64,000 nt of DNA from CAMAPP01 sp046153685 (GCA_046153685.1 JBJXGH010000180.1:35518-99517); one strand, 5' to 3'; positions 10,001-18,543 are shown, counted from the first letter of the stretch. Numbers and translations: made by a program. The notes: generated by a model from the letters alone, not told the origin.

Positions 10001-10204
10001 GGATTGGTTCTGTCCCAGGTGCTGACGCTCTATCTCACGCCGGTGATCTATATCTATCTCGACCGCATCCAGAGCCTTGCGCTATTTCGCCGCTTGGCCA
10101 TTTCCCCAGAGGGCGAGACACCTATTGCCGACAGCACCGCCGTGGTCATCGCGCCCGAGCCCGGGGCCGCACGCCTGCGCCGCGTCGGCGGCGCCGACGA
10201 TTGA
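7016..10204 (+). CDS. RND multidrug efflux inner-membrane pump (AcrB/MdtB-MdtC family)
   Basis: A 1062-residue proton-driven exporter, the normal length for the HAE1 family. It starts LPELSIRRPVMTTLL, a cytoplasmic amphipathic stretch then TM1, and shows two periplasmic porter halves separated by transmembrane bundles. The proton-relay residues are present: D401 and D402 in GFVVDDAIVMLEN (TM4) and K925/K926 in GIAKKNAIMMIDF (TM10). SELPNVDFPTIQV after TM1 resembles MdtB/MdtC pumps. It should form a trimer working with the upstream adaptor. Substrates cannot be read from sequence. Confidence 0.95.
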   Translation: MTLPELSIRRPVMTTLLMAALLLFGAFAYRGLSVSELPNVDFPTIQVSARLPGAAPETMASSVAQPLEAQFSRIPGVETMSSTSALGLTQITLTFALNRDIDGAAQDVQTAISSAARSLPQEMPYPPSFRKVNPADFAVLLLAMQSSTLPLSTVNAYAESILAQRVSTIAGVAQVTVFGSQKYAVRVQVDPNAIAARGIGVDEVIDGIKRANQNQATGTLDGPNQTVTIRSTGQLTNAEQYNRQIVVWRNGNPVRVQDIGQAVDAVENDKLASWYNAERGIVLGIYRQPGSNTVETVEAIKKILPQFGQSLPAAISLDILYDRTQTIRNAIHDVQFTLGLAAALVVMVIFVFLRNVSATIIPSLALPISVIGTFAVMWYFGYSLNNLTLMALTLSVGFVVDDAIVMLENIVRHMEKGKSAFRAAVEGAREVGFTIIAMTVSLAVVFVPLIFMGGILGRLLHEFAVTICAAIVVSGIVSLTLTPMLCSRFVRPDHGPASSRGRLFRASERAFAALNRGYERSLDWCLKHHRLTFAAFLATVAGTVMLFSVVPKDLLPSEDSNQLIGYTEGAQDASFEAMVRNQQIVKDILLKDPNVDGLMSSVGTGGSRATGNSGFLFLRLKPRAERELSAEQLVHMFRKKTAAVPGIRVYFQNPPPIRIGGMFTKAQYQYTLQDIDLETLYKSAGTMQSAMLKLDILRDVTTDMYLTSPNLVVNIDRDRAAALGISVEQIQTALGSAFGAQQISTIYTPFEQYQVIVELKDEFQRDSSALGKLYIRATSGALVPLLALAEMKPAIGPLTVNHLGQLPSVTISFNLASGQSLGTAIAAIKAIERDTRLPLTTATGFQGAAKAFEASFRGMGLLVVMALLAVYIVLGILYESFVHPLTILSGLPSASLGALLTLYLFNVPLSLYAFVGIIMLIGIAKKNAIMMIDFALMSQRDHAQSPAAAIREACLVRFRPIMMTTMAALMGAIPIAIGLGTGAESRRPLGLTVVGGLVLSQVLTLYLTPVIYIYLDRIQSLALFRRLAISPEGETPIADSTAVVIAPEPGAARLRRVGGADD

Positions 10205-10206
10205 GG

Positions 10207-10701
10207 ATGCGCGCGGCCGCACGGCTCGTGCGCGCGGCGCTGGTTTTTTCCACGCTGTTTTGGCTGGGCGGTTGCTACGAACTCGCCGAATCGGCGATCG
10301 ATTTGCGCGACGCGCGCGAATTGCCGTGGATCGAGGGCGAGTGGGTTTTTGGCGGGCGGCGGGTTTTTGTTTTTGCCGGCGATAGCGCCAAGGAGTACCG
10401 CTACCGCGAAATCACCGGCACCAACATCGCCACGGGGACCCTCCGCGCCGTCCCCTTGGGGGCCGAGTTGTTTTTGGTTCAAGCGCGCGAGGACAGCGGC
10501 ACGATCGTCGCGTTATTCTACCGCTTGCGCCCGGACGGCGGCGCCGACGAGCTTGAGCCCAATGACCGGGTGGCCGAATTGGCGCGGCGCTTCGGCGTTT
10601 CGATCGGCGACGATATCGATCCGGTCCTATCGGGCTCGAGGGGCGATGTGCGCGCTTTTCTTCTGGCCCATACTTGGGAGCATTTTCACCGGCCGCGCTG
10701 A
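10207..10701 (+). CDS. Small lipoprotein of unknown function
   Basis: A 164-residue predicted lipoprotein. An arginine-containing N-terminus and a hydrophobic stretch end in the lipobox LGGC with C23 as the lipidation site; there is no Asp at position +2, so outer-membrane sorting is plausible. The ATG is 2 bp after the pump stop codon, implying translational coupling. The mature part has two predicted beta-rich stretches (GEWVFGGRRVFVFAG and ITGTNIATGTLRAVP) but no family I recognise. It could be an accessory of the efflux system. It ends 15 bp from the convergent YdcF-like gene. Confidence 0.75.
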   Translation: MRAAARLVRAALVFSTLFWLGGCYELAESAIDLRDARELPWIEGEWVFGGRRVFVFAGDSAKEYRYREITGTNIATGTLRAVPLGAELFLVQAREDSGTIVALFYRLRPDGGADELEPNDRVAELARRFGVSIGDDIDPVLSGSRGDVRAFLLAHTWEHFHRPR

Positions 10702-10716
10702 AGTCGCGCGCGGCCC

Positions 10717-11508
10717 TCAGGGCGCGGGGAAGAACGCGGCGCTGCGCCCCGTGGCGGCATAGGCCGCAAGACCGAGCCATTCGCGCAAACCCGCGCCGAA
10801 CAGGGCAAGGGAATGACCGATATGGGGGTGGATTCCAAACTCGACGCGCCTGCCGTAGCGATAGACCTCGGGATAGGGCACGACCTCCCAGCCCGCCTGG
10901 CGGAAGACGCCGACCGAACGCGGCACATGCATGGCCTGGGTGATCAGAAGCCAGACTTCTCCCGGCTTGGGCCGCGCGAGTTCCTTGGCGAAGGCGACAT
11001 TCTCGTGGGTGTTGCGCGATTTGCCTTCGAGGACGACGCGGCTGGCATCGAAGCCTTGCTGTTCGAAGAACAGGCGCAAGGTTTCGGCCTCGCTCGCCTT
11101 GGGGTCGAGGATATCGCCCGAGCCGCCCGCGAAGATAAGTTTTGCTTCGGGAAAGCGCCGCGCCAGCCACATAAAACTCGTAACCGTGTTGGCCGCGCCG
11201 TTGAGCGCGGGCGTGCCGTATTCGCGCGTCATCGACGGAACTTGGGCACCACCCAACAAGACGATGCCGTCCACGCGCGCGGGCAAGGGGTCGGGGCGGG
11301 CAAAGCGCTGTTCGAGCGGCTGAATGAGGAGCTGCGGCAGGGGCAGAAGCGCGAGGGCGAGAATGAACGAGGCGACCGTGATGAAGATTCGCCGCGCCGT
11401 CCGCACCCTGCCAAGAAGCAATAGAAGCGTCGCCAAGCATACCGCGACGGCCAGCACATTGGTCGGCTCGACCAGCCACCACAAGATCTTGGATGCAAAG
11501 AAGAACAT
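10717..11508 (-). CDS. YdcF/DUF218 family membrane protein
   Basis: A 263-residue protein with two N-terminal membrane segments (about residues 5-30 and 38-58) followed by a DUF218 domain beginning GIVLLGGAQVPSM. Family members resemble E. coli YdcF and ElyC; ElyC is linked to envelope assembly, but the biochemical role here is unknown. The ATG at 11508 gives the hydrophobic N-terminus directly; the open frame continues upstream inside the preceding gene. It lies 19 bp after the NADH:flavin oxidoreductase stop and is likely co-transcribed with it. Confidence 0.82.
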   Translation of the reverse strand: MFFFASKILWWLVEPTNVLAVAVCLATLLLLLGRVRTARRIFITVASFILALALLPLPQLLIQPLEQRFARPDPLPARVDGIVLLGGAQVPSMTREYGTPALNGAANTVTSFMWLARRFPEAKLIFAGGSGDILDPKASEAETLRLFFEQQGFDASRVVLEGKSRNTHENVAFAKELARPKPGEVWLLITQAMHVPRSVGVFRQAGWEVVPYPEVYRYGRRVEFGIHPHIGHSLALFGAGLREWLGLAAYAATGRSAAFFPAP

Positions 11509-11527
11509 GGCGCGGTGCGAGCCTTCG

Positions 11528-13567
11528 TCAAAAGTCCTTTGCCAGGCGCAAGGAATCGTAGATCGCCGCGTGGATATTGCGCGAGGCGACCGCATCGCCG
11601 ACGCGGAACAACGCGAATGTTCCCGCGGGATTCTTTGCCAGCACCCGGGCCTGGCCTTCGGCAAGTCCGCGCAAATCGATTTCGCCGCGATTGCTCGAAC
11701 GCTCCTTGAGCGCGAAGTATAGCTCCGCGCGCGGCAAGGTTCCGTGCTCGGCGACCACCTGATCGACCAAGCGCTCCTCCTCGGCCAAGGTGTATTCATT
11801 GCGCAGCACCGCCAGCAAACGATTGCCCTCGCGGCTCACGCGCACAAGACGCACATTCGGTGTCATCACCACGTCGCGCTTGTAGAGTTCGCGAAAATGC
11901 ACGGGAAAATTCGTCCCGCCCACCTCGATGCCGAGATAGCGCTCGGGCGTCGCGACCTCGACCCGAGCGCCGCGCGCGGCGAGAAATTCCGCAACCGATG
12001 GACCCGCGTGCCCGCCTTGATCGTCGAATACCAAAATCGATTCGGCGGGTTGCGCCCGGCCGCCGAGTACGTCCCAGGTTGAAACCGCCAGTTCCCGGCC
12101 CTCGAACGCGCCCTTGTTCGGCGCGCCGCCGGTGGCGATCACGACCACGTCCGGCGATTCGGCTAGAACGCGCTCGGCGTTCGCTTGCGTGCCCAGGTGC
12201 AATTCGACGCCGAGCTTGCGCACCTGGCCATCGAGCCAGCGATTGATGCCCGATAGGCCCTCTCGCCACGTCGCCTTCGCGGCGAGATTGAGCTGTCCGC
12301 CGGTTACGCCGTCTGCCTCGAACAACACCACCCGATGGCCGCGCATCGCCGATACGCGCGCGGCCTCGAGCCCCGCCACGCCCGCGCCCGCGACCACCAC
12401 GGTCTTGCGCCCGACGGCCTTGGGCACGACATGGGGCATGGTTTGTTCGCGCCCGGTCGCCGGGTTCTGGATGCACAGCGCATCGCCGCCGACATAGATG
12501 CGGTCGATGCAATAATTGGCGCCGACGCATTGGCGGATATCGTCCTCGCGGCCCTCGACCATCTTGCGCACGAAGTGCGGATCGGCGATGTGCGCGCGGG
12601 TCATTGCCACCATGTCGAGATGGCCCTCGGCGACGGCGCGCGCGGCGGTGGCGGGGTCGGGAATGCGTCCGGCATGGAAGACCGGCAGATCGATCGCCGC
12701 CTTGATCGCGCTGGCGAGGTGCAGATAGGGCGCGACCGGAAACGACATGTTGACCGTGCTCATGGAGCTCGAACGCCAATCGCGTGGTTGGCTGGTCATC
12801 ACGCTCAGATAATCGATATAGCCCGAGCGCGCGAGCCGGCGTGCGATCTCGACGCATTCATCCGGCGCCAAGCCATCGGCGATGAGTTCGTCGGAGGTGA
12901 TGCGCACGCCGAGAATGAAGTCCCGCCCCACCTGGGCGCGCACATCCTCAAGACATTCAAAACCGAAGCGCATGCGATTTTCGAGGCTGCCGCCGTATCG
13001 GTCGGCGCGGGTATTGGCCGAGGGTGACCAGAATTGGAGCATCAGATGGCCGCCCGCATAAAGCAGTTCGACGCCGTCGATGCCACCGTCCTTCACGCGC
13101 CGTGCCGCCTGGCCGAAGTCGGCGCGAATGCGATCGAAGTCCCAGTCCTCCATTTCCTTCGGGAACGGCCGATGCTCGGGTTCGCGGATGGCGGACGGCG
13201 CCACGGGTGCCAGCCAATGGCCTCGGTCCCAGCGCGTGCGGCGGCCTGAATGCGAGATCTGACAGAAGGTCGCCGCGCCGTGCCGGTGGATGCGTTCGGC
13301 CATGCGCCTCAAATACGGCACCACCGAATCGTCCGCGACCGAAAGCTGGCCAAAGGTCGGCGGACATTCGATCGCGACCGTCGAGGAGCCGCCAAAGATC
13401 GTGAGGCCCAGCCCGCCCTTGGCCTTTTCCTCGTGATAGGCCTGATAACGCTCGCCTGGCATGCCGGCCTCGCCATAGGCGGGCGAGTGCGCCGTGCTCA
13501 TGACCCGGTTGCGAATCGTCAAGCCCTTGATGACGAGCGGCTTGAGCAAGGCGTCGATTTGGCCCAT
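11528..13567 (-). CDS. NADH:flavin oxidoreductase, two-domain (trimethylamine-dehydrogenase/dienoyl-CoA reductase type)
   Basis: A 679-residue enzyme with an Old Yellow Enzyme FMN barrel (about 5-340), an Fe-S linker and a pyridine-nucleotide/FAD module (about 380-650, VVVAGAGVAGLEAAR). The linker reads CVGANYC with a further cysteine 11 residues on (DALCIQNP): the second cysteine of the classical CxxCxxC pattern is alanine. That variant also occurs, from memory, in proteins called N-methylproline demethylase-like. The ATG at 13567 has AGGTGG 8 bases upstream; a GTG 12 bases earlier is possible. Likely an oxidative demethylase or enoate reductase; substrate not resolved. Confidence 0.88.
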   Translation of the reverse strand: MGQIDALLKPLVIKGLTIRNRVMSTAHSPAYGEAGMPGERYQAYHEEKAKGGLGLTIFGGSSTVAIECPPTFGQLSVADDSVVPYLRRMAERIHRHGAATFCQISHSGRRTRWDRGHWLAPVAPSAIREPEHRPFPKEMEDWDFDRIRADFGQAARRVKDGGIDGVELLYAGGHLMLQFWSPSANTRADRYGGSLENRMRFGFECLEDVRAQVGRDFILGVRITSDELIADGLAPDECVEIARRLARSGYIDYLSVMTSQPRDWRSSSMSTVNMSFPVAPYLHLASAIKAAIDLPVFHAGRIPDPATAARAVAEGHLDMVAMTRAHIADPHFVRKMVEGREDDIRQCVGANYCIDRIYVGGDALCIQNPATGREQTMPHVVPKAVGRKTVVVAGAGVAGLEAARVSAMRGHRVVLFEADGVTGGQLNLAAKATWREGLSGINRWLDGQVRKLGVELHLGTQANAERVLAESPDVVVIATGGAPNKGAFEGRELAVSTWDVLGGRAQPAESILVFDDQGGHAGPSVAEFLAARGARVEVATPERYLGIEVGGTNFPVHFRELYKRDVVMTPNVRLVRVSREGNRLLAVLRNEYTLAEEERLVDQVVAEHGTLPRAELYFALKERSSNRGEIDLRGLAEGQARVLAKNPAGTFALFRVGDAVASRNIHAAIYDSLRLAKDF

Positions 13568-13698
13568 ATTGGGTTCCACCTTTGTGCTTTGCCGTCCGGC
13601 GTTCTTGCCTAAGGGTGGATCGACCGGCGGGCGGACCGAACTGCATATACCGCCCGTTCGGATTTTGCGCCACGCCCGGCGCTATCGGGGGAAATGCG

Positions 13699-15252
13699 AT
13701 GCGCAAGACGTTGCCCGAACTCGACGGCCAAAGCTTCGACGTGTTGATCGTCGGCGGCGGCATCAGCGGCGCGAGCGCGGCGCAGCACCTCGCCTCTGCC
13801 GGCTACTCGGTCCTTCTGGCGGAGAAGGGTGATCTCGCTTCGGCGGCGACCAGCCGGTCGAGCCGCATTCTCCATTGCGGCCTGCGCTATCTCGCGCCGA
13901 GCCGCACGATCTTCGAATTTCTCTGGCACCCGCGCAAATTCGCGACCGCCCTCGGCACCGCGCGGCGCTCGGTGCGGGCGCGGGCGCATTTTCTTGCCGA
14001 ATCGCCCGAGCGCTTGCGGCCGTTGCGCCTCCACATTCCCGTTTACCGCGATGCGGCCTACAAGGGATGGCAAGTCGATCTCGGCGCACGGCTATTGGAG
14101 GCGATGAATCCGTCGCCGGTGAAGCTCGGCTATCGGCGAATGGCGGCGGCGGAAGCGCGCGCTCTGCCGCTGGTCGGCTGGCTGCGCGATCCCGAACGCA
14201 TCGACAGCGTGGCGGTATTCGACGACCACCAATTCCATTGGCCCGAGCGGCTGTGCATCGACGCCGCGCTCGACGCCGAGCGCCTGGGCGCCGAGATTCG
14301 CAACTACACCGCCGTCACCAAGATCGCGCGCACCACGGGCGGGGCGTGGGCGCTCGATCTCGAGGACGCACAGGCGCCCGGCATGCGCGCCCGCGTCGAG
14401 GGCGCGTTCCTGCTCAACACCGCGGGCGCATGGGTGGACCGCATGAACGAGATGGCCGCGCCCGCCGCCAAGCCCGCGCGCAAGATCGTCGCGGTCAAGG
14501 GCGTGCACATCGCCGTGCGCTTGCCGTCCGAATGCCGCGGCTATGCGGTTGCGGGCTGGAATCGCGAGGGCGAGCATATCTTCTGCATGCCGTGGAACGA
14601 TCTGCATTACATCGGGCCGACCGAAACCGTGTACGACGGCGATATCGGCGATGTCCGCCCCGAGGAAGCGGACATTCGCTTCCTTCTCGACGAGATCAAC
14701 CACCTGCTGCCGGCGGCGAACTTGAAGCGCGCCGATGTCGCGTTGAGCTGGGCGGGCGCGCGGGCCATCACCCACGATGCCAAGCGCCCCAAGGGAAGGC
14801 GCATGCCGTTCGGCGTGGTTTACGACTTGGCCGACGAAGGCGTGCCCAATGCGGCGACGATCAGCTGGGCGACCATCATGTTCCACCGCCAATCCGCCGC
14901 CGAGATCGCGGGGATCGTCGCGCGCCGCCTGCGGCCGTCCGGCGCGCCCCGGCCCTTGTCCCATGCCGCGAGGCGCTTTCCCGAAAACCAGAATTCCCCG
15001 CCGCTGCTGGCATCCGACGCCGAGGTGAAACTCTCGGACTTGCGGCACGCCGCGGCGAACGAACGCCCCGCGCATCTCGTCGATGTGCTGTTCCGGCGCA
15101 CGGGACTTTCTTGGCGCACGCCCGTAAACGATGACGGCGCGCGCCGCGCGGCGGAAGCGATCGCCGATATTCTGGGATGGGACGAGGCGCGGATCGCCGA
15201 TGAGGTCGCGCTCTACGGCGAATACGTGCGCCGCTTTCACCTCCAGACCTAG
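13699..15252 (+). CDS. Glycerol-3-phosphate-dehydrogenase-like FAD oxidoreductase
   Basis: A 517-residue DAO-superfamily enzyme. VLIVGGGISGASAAQHL (about residues 15-31) binds FAD, followed by ATSRSSRILHCGLRYL, the GlpD signature region (SSKLIHGGLRYL in classical GlpD, here with Cys in place of the first Gly). A C-terminal GlpD-like cap (about 390-510) is present. It should pass electrons to quinone at the membrane; glycerol-3-phosphate is likely but not certain given the altered signature. The ATG at 13699 has GGGGGAAA 6 bases upstream. It ends 4 bp before the convergent transporter. Confidence 0.82.
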   Translation: MRKTLPELDGQSFDVLIVGGGISGASAAQHLASAGYSVLLAEKGDLASAATSRSSRILHCGLRYLAPSRTIFEFLWHPRKFATALGTARRSVRARAHFLAESPERLRPLRLHIPVYRDAAYKGWQVDLGARLLEAMNPSPVKLGYRRMAAAEARALPLVGWLRDPERIDSVAVFDDHQFHWPERLCIDAALDAERLGAEIRNYTAVTKIARTTGGAWALDLEDAQAPGMRARVEGAFLLNTAGAWVDRMNEMAAPAAKPARKIVAVKGVHIAVRLPSECRGYAVAGWNREGEHIFCMPWNDLHYIGPTETVYDGDIGDVRPEEADIRFLLDEINHLLPAANLKRADVALSWAGARAITHDAKRPKGRRMPFGVVYDLADEGVPNAATISWATIMFHRQSAAEIAGIVARRLRPSGAPRPLSHAARRFPENQNSPPLLASDAEVKLSDLRHAAANERPAHLVDVLFRRTGLSWRTPVNDDGARRAAEAIADILGWDEARIADEVALYGEYVRRFHLQT

Positions 15253-15256
15253 GCGC

Positions 15257-16510
15257 TCAGCGCAGTGGCGGATCGGGGTTCCAGCCCAGGACCGCCAACA
15301 TGACCAAAAAGCCGGAGATATAGGCGAGCGGCACATGCCAGCCCGCGCGCAGCCAGCGCACGACCGAGCGCGCCTCGATGAATTGACTGGCAAGGGCAAT
15401 GCCGGCGGAAGAGCCGAACCAGATCATCGAGCCGCCATAACCCACGGCATAGGCGAGGAAGCCCCAATCATAGCCGCCCTGTTCGAGCGCGAGTTTGGTG
15501 AGGGGAATGTTGTCGAACACCGACGACACGAAACCCAAGCCGAGCGCGGTTTGCCACGAGGCGTCGGGCAGGTGTTGGACCGGCATCATCGAGGCAATGG
15601 TCACGAGCGATAGCAGGAAGACCGCGCCCTTGAAGGTCTCGGGCAATGCCTGCCAATCGGGCCGGCGCAAGGGGGCGGTGACGAGGATCGCAGCCCAGAC
15701 GGCAAGGCCGATCACGGGCAGGGCATCCAACATCGCGGGCGCGCGAAGATTTGCCGCGACATTGGCGCCGACGGCGCAGACGAGGATGAGCGCCACGATG
15801 GCGAGGCGCACCCAATCGATGCGCGCGCCGGGAATCGCGTCTTTCACGATCGGCGCGTGGGCGTGCTGCTGGCGCGCGGCGAAATACCCGGAGACGGCGA
15901 GGGCGACCGTCGCGGCGACAAAGGCCTCGATCACCGAGAGCGGACTTACCCCGGAAATCCACATCATGGTGGTGGTCGTGTCGCCGACCACGCTGCCCGC
16001 GCCGCCGGCGTTCGCCGCGGCGACGATGGCGGCGAGGTAGCCGATGTGCACGCGATCACGGAACACGGTCTTGGCGATCATCCCGCCGATCAGCGCGCTG
16101 GCGATATTGTCGAGCAAGGCCGAAAGCACGAACACGATGGCGAGTAGGGCAAATCCGCCCGTCCAGTCATCGGGAAGCACGGCGGGCATGGCCTCCGGCA
16201 CGCCGCTTTTCTCGAAATGGCGCGACAGCAGCGCAAAGCCCATGAGCAGGCAGAACAGATTCGCCAAAATGACCCATTCGTGGATCATGTGATCGAGTAG
16301 CCCGCCAAATCCGGGGCCGCCGGAAAATCCGGTGAAGACGAGTTTGTAGGCCACGACCGCGCCGAGCCCCGACAGCGCCAACGCCAGGGTATGGCGGTGG
16401 AAGAACGCGATGCCGGCGAGCGTCGCCGCGAACAGGATGAAGTCGACCGGGACGGGGCCGATCATCACGGGTTGAATGTCGGGAAGTTCCATCGTGGCTG
16501 CCGACGTCAT
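15257..16510 (-). CDS. Ion-transporter-superfamily permease (NhaD/citrate-transporter-like)
   Basis: A 417-residue integral membrane protein with roughly a dozen hydrophobic segments. The conserved centre NAGGAGSVVGDTTTTMMW matches the hairpin-helix motif of NhaD sodium/proton antiporters and related citrate/arsenite permeases, and a second half repeats LGFVSSVFDNIPLTKLA. The family moves Na+, carboxylates or arsenite; which one applies here is unknown. The ATG at 16510 is followed after a short acidic leader by the first membrane segment. It stands alone, converging with the GlpD-like gene. Confidence 0.82.
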   Translation of the reverse strand: MTSAATMELPDIQPVMIGPVPVDFILFAATLAGIAFFHRHTLALALSGLGAVVAYKLVFTGFSGGPGFGGLLDHMIHEWVILANLFCLLMGFALLSRHFEKSGVPEAMPAVLPDDWTGGFALLAIVFVLSALLDNIASALIGGMIAKTVFRDRVHIGYLAAIVAAANAGGAGSVVGDTTTTMMWISGVSPLSVIEAFVAATVALAVSGYFAARQQHAHAPIVKDAIPGARIDWVRLAIVALILVCAVGANVAANLRAPAMLDALPVIGLAVWAAILVTAPLRRPDWQALPETFKGAVFLLSLVTIASMMPVQHLPDASWQTALGLGFVSSVFDNIPLTKLALEQGGYDWGFLAYAVGYGGSMIWFGSSAGIALASQFIEARSVVRWLRAGWHVPLAYISGFLVMLAVLGWNPDPPLR

Positions 16511-16629
16511 GGGCCCTCTAAGCGGCGGGTGAGGCCGACGCGCGCGCTGTCCTTGCCTGCGTGCCCGCGATTTGCATCGCGAACCGGCCGGGTGGAATCA
16601 GCAAGGCCGGATGCGGAAAATTGCGCACT

Positions 16630-17478
16630 CTAGGCGCGCCAGACCACGGGGAACAATTCGCTGTCGAGCGCGTCGCCGGGTTTCAGCGCATGGCCGGTGA
16701 AGCTGGGCGAGGTGCCCTCGGGCCGTTCGATATAGCGGACATCCTCGCCCGCGAATCGAAAGGTGGTGGCGCGCAAAGCCCTGCCCGTGGATTTGTTGCC
16801 GGGCGCGCCGTGCAGGGCGTAGCCGTGAAAGACGATGCAATCGCCCGGCTCCATCGCCCAGCGCAGAACATTCTCCGCCTCGGGCCCGGTTTCGAGATCG
16901 GGAATGTCCTTGGCGTCGGGTCGGTCGGGGGCCGCGAAATGCGCCGATTTGCCGCCGTCGCGGAAGCTCAGGCGCTTGAAGCGGCCCATGCGGTGCGAAC
17001 CGCGATAGAAGGACAGCACGCTATCGAGCGGTGCCTCGTCGAGCGGCAGCCACACGCTTGCCACGGTGTCGCCCTCGACCGGCCAATAGGGCATGTCCTG
17101 GTGCCAGGGCGTCGGTTGATCGAGGCCGGGTGTGCGATAGAACACGCCGTCCCAGAGAAGATTTATCTTGCGCGACCGCGTAAAGCGCGCCGCCATTTCC
17201 GCGGCGCCCGATTCCCAGATGAAACGCCGGAACGCCGCGATGCGCGGCCAGCTGTACGAGACATTGAAGAACACGTTCGCCTGACCCGGACCGCCCGCAT
17301 ACCAATGGGTGTCGGCGGCGGGATCGCTGCGCGATTGCTCCGCTCCCTCGCGCAATTCCGCGATCCAATCGGCGTCGAACGCGCCGCGCAAGCATACCGC
17401 GCCGTCGCGCCAGTACGCGGCGATGTCTTCATCCGTCGCCAGCCGCGCGGGCGAAAGCGGTCGCGCCGCCATGTTCAT
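16630..17478 (-). CDS. Phytanoyl-CoA dioxygenase family protein
   Basis: A 282-residue non-heme iron/2-oxoglutarate oxygenase. The iron triad is visible as H126 and D128 in PWHQDMPYW and H223 in FHGYALHGAPGN, with a 2-oxoglutarate arginine nearby (GRALRATTF). The family includes ectoine hydroxylase EctD, but the EctD-specific motif around the first His is absent. GGGGAG lies 7 bases before the ATG. It is transcribed away from the double ectoine-synthase-like gene, 237 bp between starts, so the two may share control. Substrate unknown. Confidence 0.88.
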   Translation of the reverse strand: MNMAARPLSPARLATDEDIAAYWRDGAVCLRGAFDADWIAELREGAEQSRSDPAADTHWYAGGPGQANVFFNVSYSWPRIAAFRRFIWESGAAEMAARFTRSRKINLLWDGVFYRTPGLDQPTPWHQDMPYWPVEGDTVASVWLPLDEAPLDSVLSFYRGSHRMGRFKRLSFRDGGKSAHFAAPDRPDAKDIPDLETGPEAENVLRWAMEPGDCIVFHGYALHGAPGNKSTGRALRATTFRFAGEDVRYIERPEGTSPSFTGHALKPGDALDSELFPVVWRA

Positions 17479-17606
17479 GCCGCTTCTCCCCGAAGGCCTG
17501 TCGATCAGGCGACCGAATTATAGGGCCGAAACCGGACCGCCGCGAGAGCGCGCGTCGCGCCGCCTTGCCGGGGCGAGAGGGCGGATCGTTATCGTGCGGT
17601 TCCCGC

Positions 17607-17651
17607 GTCGCGTCACCCCCAGTCGCGTCACCCCCAGTCGCGTCACCCCGA
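17607..17651. repeat. 15-bp tandem repeat, 3 copies
   Basis: Three contiguous copies of GTCGCGTCACCCCCA lie at 17607-17621, 17622-17636 and 17637-17651; the third differs by one base, and a partial fourth follows. The array sits in the divergent promoter region between the dioxygenase and the double-cupin gene. Confidence 0.9.
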
Positions 17652-17715
17652 GTCGCGCGGGATCGCACGGTGCGTCATAATCCCTGTCTTGGCGCAGGGG
17701 ATGGGGGGAAACGAT

Positions 17716-18543
17716 ATGTTCATTCGCACGCTCGACGGGCTTCGGGCCGAGGGCCGGATCAAATCCCTGGTTGGCGACACCACGCGCTCGGCGCGCTTTC
17801 TGGTGGCCGCGGACGGCTTGGGCTTTTCCTACAACGACAACCGGGTTGCCAAGGGTTCGGACACGAATCTTTGGTACAAGAATCACTGGGAAGCCAATTA
17901 CATCGTCGCGGGCGGCGCCGAGGTCACGGACTATGCCACCGGCCAGGTTCATGCGCTGGGGCCCGGCGATCTTTACACCGTCGGTCCGAACGACCGGCAC
18001 CGCTTCCGCGTGACCGAGGATGAACACCATGTGAGCGTGTTCTGCCCGCCCTTGCGCGGCGACGAACGCCATGACGCAGATGGCGGGTACGAGGGCCACG
18101 CGCCCGGACCCAAGACCGCGCGGCGCATGTTCGTCAAACGCGGCGCGGAGATGCGTGCCGCCGGCCAGGAACTGATCTTCGCGGACGGCAAGGACCGGAC
18201 GCTGCGGATGTTGACCCAGGCGGACGATCTCGGCTTCGGCTTCTCCGACGTGCACTTCACCGCCGGCGCCGATACCGTGATCTGGTTCAAGCACCATTGG
18301 GAGGCGAACCACATCCTCTCCGGCACGCTCGAGGTCACCGAATTGACCACGGGCAAGGTGCACCGGGTGGAGCCGGGCATGGCTTATAATGTCGGGCCCA
18401 AGGACCGCCACCGCCTGCACGCGCTTAGCGACGTGCACCTCATCAGCATTTTCTGCCCGGCCTTGCGCGGCGACGAAACCCATGACGCGGACGGCTCGCT
18501 CTCGCCGAGCGGCCCCGTGCCGCCCGGCCCGAAGGGTGGCTGA
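17716..18543 (+). CDS. Tandem ectoine-synthase-like (EctC-type) double-cupin protein
   Basis: A 275-residue protein built of two EctC-like cupin domains (about 1-125 and 145-270). Each half repeats the family order: WYKNHWEANY or WFKHHWEANH, then GDLY or GMAY, then NDRH or KDRH, then LRGDERH or LRGDETH. By alignment with ectoine synthase these supply the metal ligands Glu, Tyr and His in both halves, and the downstream Glu/His pair near the substrate. The second half has Phe for the substrate Tyr. EctC is about 130 residues, so this is a fused duplication. The ATG at 17716 has GGGGGGAA 6 bases upstream; an earlier in-frame ATG is less well placed. No ectA or ectB is in the window. Ring closure of an ectoine-like compound, or only binding, is possible. 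Confidence 0.85.
   Translation: MFIRTLDGLRAEGRIKSLVGDTTRSARFLVAADGLGFSYNDNRVAKGSDTNLWYKNHWEANYIVAGGAEVTDYATGQVHALGPGDLYTVGPNDRHRFRVTEDEHHVSVFCPPLRGDERHDADGGYEGHAPGPKTARRMFVKRGAEMRAAGQELIFADGKDRTLRMLTQADDLGFGFSDVHFTAGADTVIWFKHHWEANHILSGTLEVTELTTGKVHRVEPGMAYNVGPKDRHRLHALSDVHLISIFCPALRGDETHDADGSLSPSGPVPPGPKGG

Noticed and set aside
16561..17523. 320-codon open frame opposite the phytanoyl-type oxygenase gene
   Set aside because: GC-rich antisense shadow; the opposite strand shows all catalytic residues of a known family.
16630..18543. Ectoine/hydroxyectoine operon
   Set aside because: ectA and ectB are missing, the dioxygenase lacks the EctD signature and the cupin protein is a fused duplicate, so the classical pathway cannot be claimed.
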